Source: Candidatus Methylomirabilis sp.
GTDB lineage: Bacteria > DYJV01
Assembly: GCA_020722945.1 (NCBI GenBank)
Contig: DYJV01000060.1
Span: 1-14,874, forward strand
Length of the DNA: 14,874 nt
Direction: 5' to 3'
The notes beneath the pieces are model-generated. The model had not been told where the DNA came from and did no database searches. It worked only from the letters and a program-made list of their open reading frames with translations. Below, in pieces: positions 7,345 through 13,665 of the stretch; position 1 is the first letter of the stretch, and every line of letters starts with the position of its first letter. A program made the position numbers and the translations under genes.

Positions 7345-8463
7345 ATGAGCAAACAATACCGAGAATTAATTGAAAAATTATTATCTTCAGCTGGAATAAC
7401 CATAAATGGTGACAAAGATTTTGATCTGCAAATTTATGATGAAAGACTTTATGATAGAGTATTTCGTAAAGGGACATTAGGGTTGGGTGAAGCATATATG
7501 GATGTTTGGTGGGATGCTACGAAATTAGATGAATTTTTTTATCGTGTTTTCTATGCTAATTTGGATAAAAAAATAAAATGGAATTGGTCAGTTTTATGGT
7601 TAACCCTTATTTCTATAATTTTTAATAGACAATCAAAAAAATGTTCGTGTATTGTAGGAGAGAAACATTATGATATTGGCAATGATTTGTTTAACAAGAT
7701 GCTGGGGGAGACGATGGCTTACTCTTGTGGTTATTGGACAGAAGCGAACAATTTGCAAGATGCTCAAAGAGCCAAATTTGATTTGATATGTCGTAAACTT
7801 GGTTTACAACCCGGCATGCACATTTTGGATATTGGTTGTGGTTGGGGGACATTTCTCAAATATGCGTATGAAAATTACGGTGTTTCAGGAATTGGGGTGA
7901 CTATTTCCAAAGAGCAAGCTAATCTTGCAAAAGATATTTGTAAAGGTTTACCTATAGAAATTAGATTGCAAGATTATCGGGAGTTGAATGAAAAATTTGA
8001 TAGAATAGTTTCAGTTGGTATGATAGAGCACGTAGGATACAAGAATTATAAGACATATATGATGACTGCTAATAATTGTCTCAAAGATGATGGTATGTTT
8101 TTGCTTCACACAATTGGGTCCGACGAGTCAGTAAAGGCAACCGACCCTTGGATAGAAAAATATATTTTCCCAAATAGTCATTTACCATCAATCAAGCAAA
8201 TTGCTGAAAATTTGGAAGGGAACTTCATTATGGAAGATTGGCATAACTTTGGAGCAGACTACGACAAGACACTTATGGCTTGGGATGAAAATTTTCGTAA
8301 ATTTTGGCCGAATCTAAAAGATAATTATGGGGAACGATTTTATCGTATGTGGCGATTTTATTTACTTTCTTGTGCTGCTCTTTTTCGGGCTCGCAAAGCT
8401 CAACTGTGGCAAATTGTTTTGTCAAAAAAAGGAGTGCCAGGAGGCTGGAAAAGTGTGCGTTGA
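7345..8463 (+). CDS. cfa: Cyclopropane-fatty-acyl-phospholipid synthase
   Basis: This SAM-dependent enzyme adds a methylene bridge across cis double bonds of membrane phospholipid acyl chains, usually on entry to stationary phase or under acid and other stress. It has 372 residues, near E. coli Cfa length. The N-terminal lipid-binding region (about 1-100) leads to the methyltransferase domain, with HYDIGNDLF (108-116), MAYSCGYW (124-131) and SAM motif I LDIGCGWGTF (161-170). Cys128, Glu228, His255 and Tyr306 sit at a constant offset of 11 from the bicarbonate-site residues 139, 239, 266 and 317 of E. coli Cfa, so the enzyme looks active. The ATG lacks any Shine-Dalgarno sequence (the upstream bases are A and T), unlike almost every other gene in the window. 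It lies between 45-bp inverted repeats in an otherwise gene-poor stretch, which suggests horizontal acquisition. Confidence 0.94.
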   Translation: MSKQYRELIEKLLSSAGITINGDKDFDLQIYDERLYDRVFRKGTLGLGEAYMDVWWDATKLDEFFYRVFYANLDKKIKWNWSVLWLTLISIIFNRQSKKCSCIVGEKHYDIGNDLFNKMLGETMAYSCGYWTEANNLQDAQRAKFDLICRKLGLQPGMHILDIGCGWGTFLKYAYENYGVSGIGVTISKEQANLAKDICKGLPIEIRLQDYRELNEKFDRIVSVGMIEHVGYKNYKTYMMTANNCLKDDGMFLLHTIGSDESVKATDPWIEKYIFPNSHLPSIKQIAENLEGNFIMEDWHNFGADYDKTLMAWDENFRKFWPNLKDNYGERFYRMWRFYLLSCAALFRARKAQLWQIVLSKKGVPGGWKSVR

Positions 8464-8819
8464 ATTTAGTTTTTTAATCTCCCCGCAATTCATCTCTGTG
8501 CTCTCTGCCATGTGGTAGTTTGCAAGTTAAGAATTTAGTTGAAATTTTGTTTTTAATAACAAAATCATAAATTTGGGAAATGTCATATTGGTTTGAAGCA
8601 ATGCTGCAAGGAAATTTATTTTGAGTGTTGCTTTTGAACGGCAAACCCTGTAAAAAGTGATGGCTGAAAAACTTTCAATTTCTCAATTTTATGGGTTAAA
8701 GTGAATGTAAATATGCCATAACTACCAAACGGCACATCAAGAAAAGCGGGCTTAAATTTATTTATTATCGTTTTGCACTTTCAATTCTCACCCCCCCCAA
8801 AAAAAATTTTTTCCACCTC
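8464..8819. other. Gene-poor stretch downstream of cfa
   Basis: I see no convincing gene here, only stop-broken fragments. It holds the second CTCTGTG-type repeat copy (8493-8517) and a homopolymer block of C8, A8 and T6 at about 8792-8812, just before the right inverted repeat. No T-run hairpin terminator for cfa was found. Confidence 0.5.
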
Positions 8820-8863
8820 CCATATTTTTTCAATTTATGGGGTCAACTATTCTGACATATTGG
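8820..8863 (+). repeat. Right copy of 45-bp inverted repeat flanking cfa
   Basis: This is the mirror partner of 7023-7067. Translated in the frame that continues downstream it gives IFSIYGVN and then SDIL; the left copy read on the minus strand gives FFSIYGVNFFGIL. Recombinase homology starts immediately after it, so the repeat edge coincides with the break in the recombinase gene. Confidence 0.8.
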
Positions 8864-9360
8864 GGCAAGTAAAAGAAAATTGTCAAAAAGTTTCTTTGCC
8901 CGACGATTGGTGGGAAAAATATTTGGATAAATTTAAAATGTGGGAAAACGAAAACAGCCAAACATCAGACCTTTTCGCTCAAAATCTCAAAACCGAACTT
9001 TCCACCATTAAAACAAAAATATATTGGCTTATGGATGGCTATTTTAAAGGCAGTTTTGAACTTGCGGGATTTCAAGAAAAGAAAAACAAACCAATGGTGG
9101 AAAAGAAAACAAAAAAGAAAAAATTGTCATATTTTGAGCGAAAAGGCAATTATTGGCTCGAACTCACGAGAAATAGGATTGTAAATGCCAACCAAGCCAA
9201 AAATCTTGTTTTGTAATATAATTTTTTGGAGAGGAAAAATTGTCTTACAAAAAATCGGCTCGAACTAATATTTGCTGTGTGGAAATTGGTGATTAATTTC
9301 AAAAACCCATGCAATTATCTTGCTGAAATGCCCGAGTGAGGCAAATTTTGCTATAAATAA
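8864..9360 (+). pseudogene. Large serine recombinase, C-terminal remnant
   Basis: The frame is open from 8773 (inside flanking DNA) to a TAA at 9214-9216. From about 8864 it reads like the C-terminal region of large serine recombinases found on phage-like and conjugative elements: QVKENCQKVSLPDDWWEKYL, a coiled-coil stretch of about 60 residues, then YFERKGNYWLELTRNRIVNA and NQAKNLVL. Reading in the same frame past the TAA gives further family-like sequence (LERKNCLTKNRLELIF, then KNP..YLAEMPE), interrupted by TGA at 9337-9339 and ending at TAA 9358-9360. The catalytic serine domain, the recombinase domain and the zinc-ribbon Cys residues are absent. It is therefore a decayed fragment and no longer a functional recombinase. 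It ends five bases from the ssrA 3' end, converging on it. The family assignment is from remembered sequence patterns. Confidence 0.72.
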
Positions 9361-9364
9361 ATTT

Positions 9365-9710
9365 TGGTGGAGGCGGTGGGACTCGAACCCACGTCCAAAG
9401 CTTTTGTTGTAAAAACCTCTACATGTTTGTTCTATGTTTTTGTCTCCTCGTATTCACTCTCATAGACAAGATTGAATAAAAGTATCCTTTCTAAGAATTC
9501 GCTCTTCTACCGAAAGGATTATCGAAGAGCTATCCTGCTAATCTACGCATTGTCTACCTTAGCAGAAATCGGGTAGCAACACGAGCTGTCTAAGCAGCTA
9601 AAGCAAATTCGTTATCTGCGATTATCTTTAACCCTGCTATTTTAAGAGTTAACAGGAATCTCTACATGCAGTTCTTACCCCAACAAACCCTGTCGAATCC
9701 ATACGCCCCC
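9365..9710 (-). ncRNA. ssrA: Transfer-messenger RNA (tmRNA)
   Basis: tmRNA rescues ribosomes stalled on broken mRNAs and adds a degradation tag. The tRNA-like ends are clear. The 5' GGGGGCG (9710-9704) pairs over seven positions, one of them G-U, with CGCCUCC (9375-9369), followed by discriminator A and an encoded CCA (9367-9365). The 5' end continues GGATTCGACAGGG, the universal tmRNA signature, and the T arm is GTGGG-TTCGAGT-CCCAC. The length is 346 nt, a one-piece tmRNA. The 5' end is the base immediately after the gatC stop codon, so the RNA probably derives from a tRNA-Ser-gatC-ssrA transcript by RNase P cleavage. No intrinsic terminator is visible beyond the CCA, where the recombinase remnant begins. 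Confidence 0.97.
9590..9619 (-). other. tmRNA proteolysis-tag reading frame
   Basis: Reading on the minus strand, UAAUC precedes the resume codon GCA, much like UAGUC in E. coli. The tag is ADNEFALAA followed by UAG, nine residues against ten in E. coli. The ALAA end is the standard recognition signal for ClpXP-type proteases. Confidence 0.88.
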
Positions 9711-9995
9711 TTATATTATTTTGGGAACCTTAAAATGCCTCCCATCAGAGGAAGGGGCATTGGATAAAGAGGAGATGGCTCCAGAATCATTTTGGACTAC
9801 ATCTTCTCTAAATGCATTACTTATCTCTACAGCATGTGCCATAGGCTCAACATTGGAAGTATCAATTTGGTTGAGCTTATCAACATATACCAGAATATCA
9901 CTCAATTTTTTTGCAAAAGAATCTATCTCCTCCTCACTTATATCAAGTTTGGCAAGATTGCTTACATAAACAACTTCATCTTTTGATAGCTTCAT
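9711..9995 (-). CDS. gatC: Asp/Glu-tRNA amidotransferase subunit C
   Basis: GatC is the small belt subunit of GatCAB, which amidates Glu-tRNA(Gln) and Asp-tRNA(Asn) to complete indirect glutaminyl- and asparaginyl-tRNA synthesis. The 94-residue protein has full family length and typical order: MKLSKDEVVYVSNLAKLDIS at the N-terminus, a helical middle (LSDILVYVDKLNQIDTSNVEP), HAVEISNAFREDVV, and the C-terminal FKVPKII. The ATG is preceded by AAAAAGG (10010-10004) with a nine-base spacer. It lies 28 bp downstream of tRNA-Ser on the same strand and its TAA directly abuts the tmRNA 5' end. gatA and gatB, often adjacent, are not in the window; ssrA occupies the downstream position. Confidence 0.95.
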   Translation of the reverse strand: MKLSKDEVVYVSNLAKLDISEEEIDSFAKKLSDILVYVDKLNQIDTSNVEPMAHAVEISNAFREDVVQNDSGAISSLSNAPSSDGRHFKVPKII

Positions 9996-10023
9996 CTTGT
10001 AATCCTTTTTACAAAAAAGATAA

Positions 10024-10116
10024 CGGAGAGAGAGGGATTTGAACCCTCGATAGAGTTTTTAAGACCCTATACTCGCTTAGCAGGCGAGCGCCTTCGACCT
10101 ACTCGGCCATCTCTCC
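10024..10116 (-). tRNA. tRNA-Ser (anticodon GCU)
   Basis: Minus strand: acceptor GGAGAGA (10116-10110) pairs with TCTCTCC (10031-10025), with discriminator G. The anticodon stem-loop CTCGC-CTGCTAA-GCGAG gives anticodon GCU, reading AGC and AGU. A long variable arm (ATAGGGT/ACTCTAT) marks a class II tRNA, and the T arm is GAGGG-TTCAAAT-CCCTC. CCA is not encoded; TTA follows. The tRNA heads the gatC-ssrA cluster. Confidence 0.97.
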
Positions 10117-10138
10117 ATCTTAAACCAATGAGCTTGAT

Positions 10139-10167
10139 TTTCTATCAAACAGATGGATAGAAGTCAA
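10139..10167 (-). promoter_or_regulatory. Promoter of the tRNA-Ser-gatC-ssrA cluster
   Basis: On the minus strand TTGACT (10167-10162) and TAGAAA (10144-10139) are separated by exactly 17 bp, placing the start about 15 bases before the mature tRNA-Ser. The -35 overlaps an inverted repeat, ATAGAAGT/ACTTCTAT (10157-10164 and 10178-10185), just beyond the MFS stop codon. That hairpin lacks a T run in the MFS direction, so it is at best a weak terminator. Confidence 0.55.
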
Positions 10168-10186
10168 CAAAAATTTTACTTCTATT

Positions 10187-11368
10187 TTACTTATCAATAT
10201 TTTCTCTCTTCACAAAATTAATTAAAATAGCTGAAATAATAGATAAAATAGACAAATAGTAGAATATCAGTGTCCAATTTCTACCATTATCGAGAAGGTA
10301 TCCAGTCAAAGCAGGTCCTATTAATCCAGATAAAAATCCGTATGATGTAAATATTGCTCCAATAGCTATCCCAAAATGTTCTATCCCAAAACATTCAACT
10401 ATAAGTGGTGATGATACTGTAAATAGTGTGCCGAAGGAGAAGCCTATCAATATTATAAATAGGTATATAGCAGAGATGTTGTCATAATGATTAAGGAGGA
10501 TGTAACCTATCCCTGCAAAAAGAAAGGATATGCTCATAATAATCTTCTTGCTTAACATATCGGATAAACTCCCTGATATTATACGGCTCAATCCATTGCT
10601 GATATTGAATGCTGTTAAAAATCCAACTGCTAATAATGGTGTAAATCCTCTCTCAATTCCGTAGGGGACAGTAAGTGTAACCATTGATATCCCTGCTGCA
10701 CCTTGAAATGCCCATATTAACCAGATAAGCCAGAAATTTTTTGATTTTATGATATGGTTTATTAGATAATGTTTAACATTTTTGTTAGCTGAAGTTGAAA
10801 ATTGTATATTAGGTTCAGAAAAATATATAAAAGCAGTAACTCCTGTTGCAAAAGAGAGTAGGAAAAGTGCAGAAATAGTATAGGTGTAATTGAATGAATA
10901 TAGCATAAAACTGAAGATTGGAGACATTATAGCAGCTGAAAAACCGAATACAAAATTTACAATCCCAGAAACAAGTCCTTTTCTAAAAGGGAAAAGTGCC
11001 TGAACCGTAGTCATAATTGGAACATATATAAAGCAACATGAAAGTCCTACCATAAAAGACCAAAGATATATAAGGTAAATAGAGGTTAATTTGAGAAGAA
11101 TAAGTAAACTAAAAGAGTTTAGAAGTATTCCAAGTAGCAGAATTCTCTTTATCCCAAATGTAATCTGCATCCTTCCTGCAATATACATAAATATTCCAAC
11201 TGCTGAGAGAATAAAGAACATTGTAGCGCCAATTTGGGAGTTCCCTACATTGAGGGACTCTTTCCAATAGCTGCTCATTATCCCAGGAAGACTAAATATA
11301 AAGGCACCTGACCAGAAGATTGATATGGAGCTCATTATTAAAGTGATATAATTATCTCTATTTTGCAA
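10187..11368 (-). CDS. Major facilitator superfamily transporter, oxalate/formate antiporter-like
   Basis: This 393-residue protein has about 12 hydrophobic helices in the 6+6 MFS pattern, with a polar linker around residues 185-210. Motif-A-like loops appear in both halves: GRMQITFGIKR (65-75) and SGSLSDMLSKK (265-275). The segment FPFRKGLVSGIVNFVFGFSA (126-145) resembles the R-G-L-A-x-G helix of oxalate:formate antiporters and related monocarboxylate carriers. The substrate is not predictable; an organic anion is the family-based guess. The start is TTG (11366-11368) with AAGGA (11378-11374) five bases upstream. It lies 79 bp beyond the acyl-CoA ligase remnant on the same strand and might once have been co-transcribed with it. 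Confidence 0.88.
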   Translation of the reverse strand: MQNRDNYITLIMSSISIFWSGAFIFSLPGIMSSYWKESLNVGNSQIGATMFFILSAVGIFMYIAGRMQITFGIKRILLLGILLNSFSLLILLKLTSIYLIYLWSFMVGLSCCFIYVPIMTTVQALFPFRKGLVSGIVNFVFGFSAAIMSPIFSFMLYSFNYTYTISALFLLSFATGVTAFIYFSEPNIQFSTSANKNVKHYLINHIIKSKNFWLIWLIWAFQGAAGISMVTLTVPYGIERGFTPLLAVGFLTAFNISNGLSRIISGSLSDMLSKKIIMSISFLFAGIGYILLNHYDNISAIYLFIILIGFSFGTLFTVSSPLIVECFGIEHFGIAIGAIFTSYGFLSGLIGPALTGYLLDNGRNWTLIFYYLSILSIISAILINFVKRENIDK

Positions 11369-11429
11369 AAGTATCCTTATTTTGATATTGTGATTAAAGT
11401 TATTGAGTAATTTTGTATGAAACTTATAT

Positions 11430-11435
11430 ATTATA
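11430..11435 (-). promoter_or_regulatory. Possible -10 element for the MFS gene
   Basis: A perfect TATAAT on the minus strand lies about 60 bases before the TTG start. The 17-bp-upstream hexamer TTTTTA is a poor -35 and lies inside the end of the ligase remnant. It could have taken over transcription of the transporter after the upstream gene was broken. Confidence 0.35.
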
Positions 11436-11447
11436 AATGAGGTATTA

Positions 11448-11707
11448 TCAAATAAAAATTCTCCTCATCTCCTTTTTATCCATTTTCCCGACACTTGTTT
11501 TTGGAAGAGAGTTGAGAAATTTGTATCTATCTGGCATTGCGAATTTTGATATTTTACCACTCTTTATATATAAAGTCATCAAATTTGTAAGCTCTTGAAT
11601 TGGTATTTCAACGTTATTTTTTGTAACTATCAGAGCCATAGGTCTTTCCCCATTTGGGATCAGGAATCCCGATATAACTGGTTAGTGTAGTATTTTCTGT
11701 AAATTCG
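11448..11707 (-). pseudogene. Acyl-CoA synthetase (AMP-dependent ligase), C-terminal remnant
   Basis: The minus strand encodes the C-terminal subdomain of an ANL-superfamily acyl-CoA ligase: GIPDPKWGK, then MALIV, ISKFAMPDRYKFLNSLPKTSVGK and the closing DKKEMRRIF, ending at TGA (11448-11450). The Lys of SVGK matches the conserved adenylation lysine (A10-type motif). Between WGK and PMALIV one extra base (near 11643) shifts the frame, so the open frame from the ATG at 11639 covers only the last 63 codons. Upstream of about 11707 ligase similarity stops and insertion-sequence DNA begins, so at least 400 N-terminal residues are missing. Truncated by an insertion or a deletion and almost surely inactive. 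Confidence 0.82.
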
Positions 11708-11794
11708 TATTAACTTGACAGATAGGTTAAAAAAACTTGTAAAGTTGGATCAAATCAGCAACCTTCTAATTATTCAAAAAAAGGAGATGTTGAA

Positions 11795-12088
11795 ATGATC
11801 TGAGAAGATTTTAACAAAATTTTTGAAGCTGTCCAGATTGTAATGGAAAATGGTTTTGAAGGCTTACAGTAAGCAACAACTCTTTTATTGAATGAAGCGA
11901 TGAAAATTGGACGAATTAAGGCACTTGGCACAGGAAATTATGAGCGGATAGAAGAACGAAGAGGTTATGCTAACGGCTACAAACCCAAGACAGTTAAAAG
12001 CTGTTTTGGCGAATTAAACCTGCAAATTCCACAAGTTAGAGGAGATGTTGAGTTTTATCCGTCAGCACTTGAAAAAGTAACAACATAG
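11795..12088 (+). pseudogene. IS256-family (mutator-type) transposase, N-terminal remnant
   Basis: AGGAG (11782-11786) precedes an ATG at 11795. The frame reads through two in-frame stops (TGA 11801-11803 and TAA 11876-11878). From 11888 it carries the typical N-terminal block of IS256-family transposases: NEAMKIGRIKALGTGNYER, EERRGYANGYKPKTV, FGELNLQIPQVRGD and VEFYPSALEK. A TAG at 12086 ends it, and no later transposase sequence, including the DDE catalytic core, is found. About 90 of some 400 residues remain. The left end of the element probably lies near 11708, at the break in the acyl-CoA ligase gene. No terminal inverted repeat pair can be identified because the right end is missing. 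Confidence 0.87.
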
Positions 12089-12359
12089 AGTAAAAATCAA
12101 CAATAAAAAATAGTCTTTTGCAGTTTATGTAATAATCAGAACAATGTTTTAATTATTCCCTTTCTATAAATAGTATTCTAAAATATTTTCAATCAATAAT
12201 TTTTTACTTATAGAAGTTCGATATTCAGTTTATTGCTTACCTTGTAATTACTCTATTATCTTGGCTATCTCCCATTGTAATATAATAATAACATTAAATT
12301 TCTCCCTATGAATTAAATGAATTGATTTTTTATATTCTTTATTATAGTAAAATGACCTT
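12089..12359. other. AT-rich intergenic region before the HD gene
   Basis: No gene or RNA is recognisable here. The boundary of the transposase remnant is lost somewhere in the first tens of bases. The last 40 bases hold the candidate promoter of the downstream operon. Confidence 0.5.
12322..12348 (+). promoter_or_regulatory. Possible promoter of the HD-walJ-flippase operon
   Basis: TTGATT (12322-12327) and TATAGT (12343-12348) are 15 bp apart. Transcription would start near 12355, only a few bases before the ATG at 12360, and no Shine-Dalgarno sequence is visible. This suggests near-leaderless translation if the promoter is real. Confidence 0.4.
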
Positions 12360-12887
12360 ATGAATATAGAAGAAGCAATAATTTTACTTCACTCCCACAA
12401 TGTCCCTGACCATATAATAGAGCATTCATACAAAGTTGCAAAGGTTGCTGCTATTATTGCTGAGGAGCTTTTATTAATTGGTTTTGATATAGATAAAGAT
12501 TTAGTCTTATCATCTGCTCTGCTTCACGATATAACTAAATACGATTCTATAATAAATCGTGGTGAGGATCATGCAGTAAGTGGTGGGGTATTTTTGAGAG
12601 AGAGAGGTTATCCTAATGTTGCTGAAATTGTTGAAAATCATATAATGCTTCTTCCTGACAATGGGAATCTGATAATGGAGAAGAAAATTATCTTTTATTC
12701 AGATAAGAGGGTCAAGCATACAAAGGTTGTTTCTCTTGACGATAGGTATTATGATCTTCTTGAAAGATATGGGAAATCTGAAACATCTGTCAGATGGATA
12801 AAGGATGGATTTGTAATTGCCAAAGGGATAGAGAGTGAGCTGTTTTCCAATATAAATATTCCACCATTATACCTAAATATTTTATAA
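12360..12887 (+). CDS. HD-domain phosphohydrolase-like protein
   Basis: This 175-residue protein is built around an HD metal-dependent phosphohydrolase fold. Putative metal ligands are His22 in EHSYKVAKVA, His56-Asp57 in ALLHDITKYD, His71 in GEDHAVSGG, His94 in VENHIML and Asp115 in FYSDKRVKH. The spacing matches small HDIG-type proteins that act on nucleotides or other phosphoesters; the substrate is unknown. The gene begins a compact three-gene cluster: the WalJ-like gene starts 11 bp after its stop. The ATG at 12360 has no ribosome binding site, unlike its neighbours. It could be related to YqeK-like or other stand-alone HD hydrolases, but I cannot assign a subfamily with confidence. Confidence 0.85.
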   Translation: MNIEEAIILLHSHNVPDHIIEHSYKVAKVAAIIAEELLLIGFDIDKDLVLSSALLHDITKYDSIINRGEDHAVSGGVFLRERGYPNVAEIVENHIMLLPDNGNLIMEKKIIFYSDKRVKHTKVVSLDDRYYDLLERYGKSETSVRWIKDGFVIAKGIESELFSNINIPPLYLNIL

Positions 12888-12897
12888 AGGATGATTT

Positions 12898-13665
12898 TTG
12901 CTTAAAGTTTGTGCATTGGGAAGTGGAAGTAAAGGGAACTCTATATTTATTGGGTCAGATCAGTGTAAGATTCTGATAGATGTGGGTTTGTCAGCAAAGC
13001 AGATATCATTGAGGCTTCAAGATATTGGTGAAGATATAAATGCTATAAATGCTATCTTTATAACTCATGAGCACTCTGACCATATAGGGGGTCTGAAGGT
13101 TTTATCCAAGAAGCTCCCCTCTATTCCTATCTTTGTCAGCAAAAATATAGATTCAGATACTTTTAGCTATTCAAAATCGTTAGAAACATTCACATCAGGT
13201 GATTCAATCCTTTTTAGAAATTTCAAGATATCAACTTTTCAAATACCGCATGATACTGTTGACCCTGTTGGATTTGTAGTTCAATCAGGCTCTTCTAAGG
13301 TTGCTGTTGCAACAGATATTGGGAAACCGACTTATAATGTTAAAAATGCTCTTTTTGAATGTTCCACAATATTTCTTGAGTTTAACCATGATGAGACTCT
13401 TCTATTGACAGGCAGTTACCCTTGGGAGTTAAAAGAGAGGATTAAGGGTAATTATGGCCATCTATCCAATAGGGAAGCGATAGAGATATTAAAAGAGATA
13501 GAGTCAGACAACCTAAAAAATATATTTATATCTCATATTAGTGAGGAGAATAATTCATACAAAAAGATAAAATCAGATATTTTATCAACTTTTCCAAATA
13601 AACTGAAAAGTAAACTTTTCTACTTTACCTTCCAAAGAAAGATAAGTAAAGTTGTCAATGATTAA
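12898..13665 (+). CDS. Metallo-beta-lactamase-fold hydrolase, WalJ/YycJ-like
   Basis: This is a 255-residue MBL-fold protein resembling WalJ (YycJ), a predicted nuclease/phosphodiesterase linked in Firmicutes to the WalRK cell-wall regulon and to DNA metabolism. Motifs in order: N-terminal LGSGSKGNS (7-15), LIDVGLS (26-32), the zinc motif THEHSDH (56-62), IPHDTVDPVGF (116-126), ATDIGKPT (138-145), FNHD (162-165), YGHLSNREA (186-194) and the C-terminal SHISEENN (212-219). All expected metal-binding His and Asp residues are present. The start is TTG at 12898, with AAAGGA (12886-12891) six bases upstream. It lies 11 bp after the HD gene and overlaps the next gene, so co-transcription is likely. 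No WalRK genes are in the window, so a cell-wall role cannot be inferred here. Confidence 0.9.
   Translation: MLKVCALGSGSKGNSIFIGSDQCKILIDVGLSAKQISLRLQDIGEDINAINAIFITHEHSDHIGGLKVLSKKLPSIPIFVSKNIDSDTFSYSKSLETFTSGDSILFRNFKISTFQIPHDTVDPVGFVVQSGSSKVAVATDIGKPTYNVKNALFECSTIFLEFNHDETLLLTGSYPWELKERIKGNYGHLSNREAIEILKEIESDNLKNIFISHISEENNSYKKIKSDILSTFPNKLKSKLFYFTFQRKISKVVND

Noticed and set aside
8327-8518. Plus-strand frame of 63 codons
   Set aside because: An out-of-frame shadow of the cfa 3' end running into non-coding DNA.
7018-8870. Target-site duplication flanking the inverted-repeat cassette
   Set aside because: The bases outside the two repeat ends (CTATGA on the left, GGCAAG on the right) do not match.
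9365-9400. Duplicated ssrA 3' end as an attachment site
   Set aside because: No second copy of the ssrA 3' sequence was found elsewhere in the window.
9721-9969. Open frame of 82 codons on the plus strand
   Set aside because: Fully antisense to gatC, which has strong family sequence; no ribosome binding site.
10157-10185. ATAGAAGT/ACTTCTAT hairpin as terminator of the MFS gene
   Set aside because: No T run follows in the MFS direction and the repeat overlaps a convincing -35 box.
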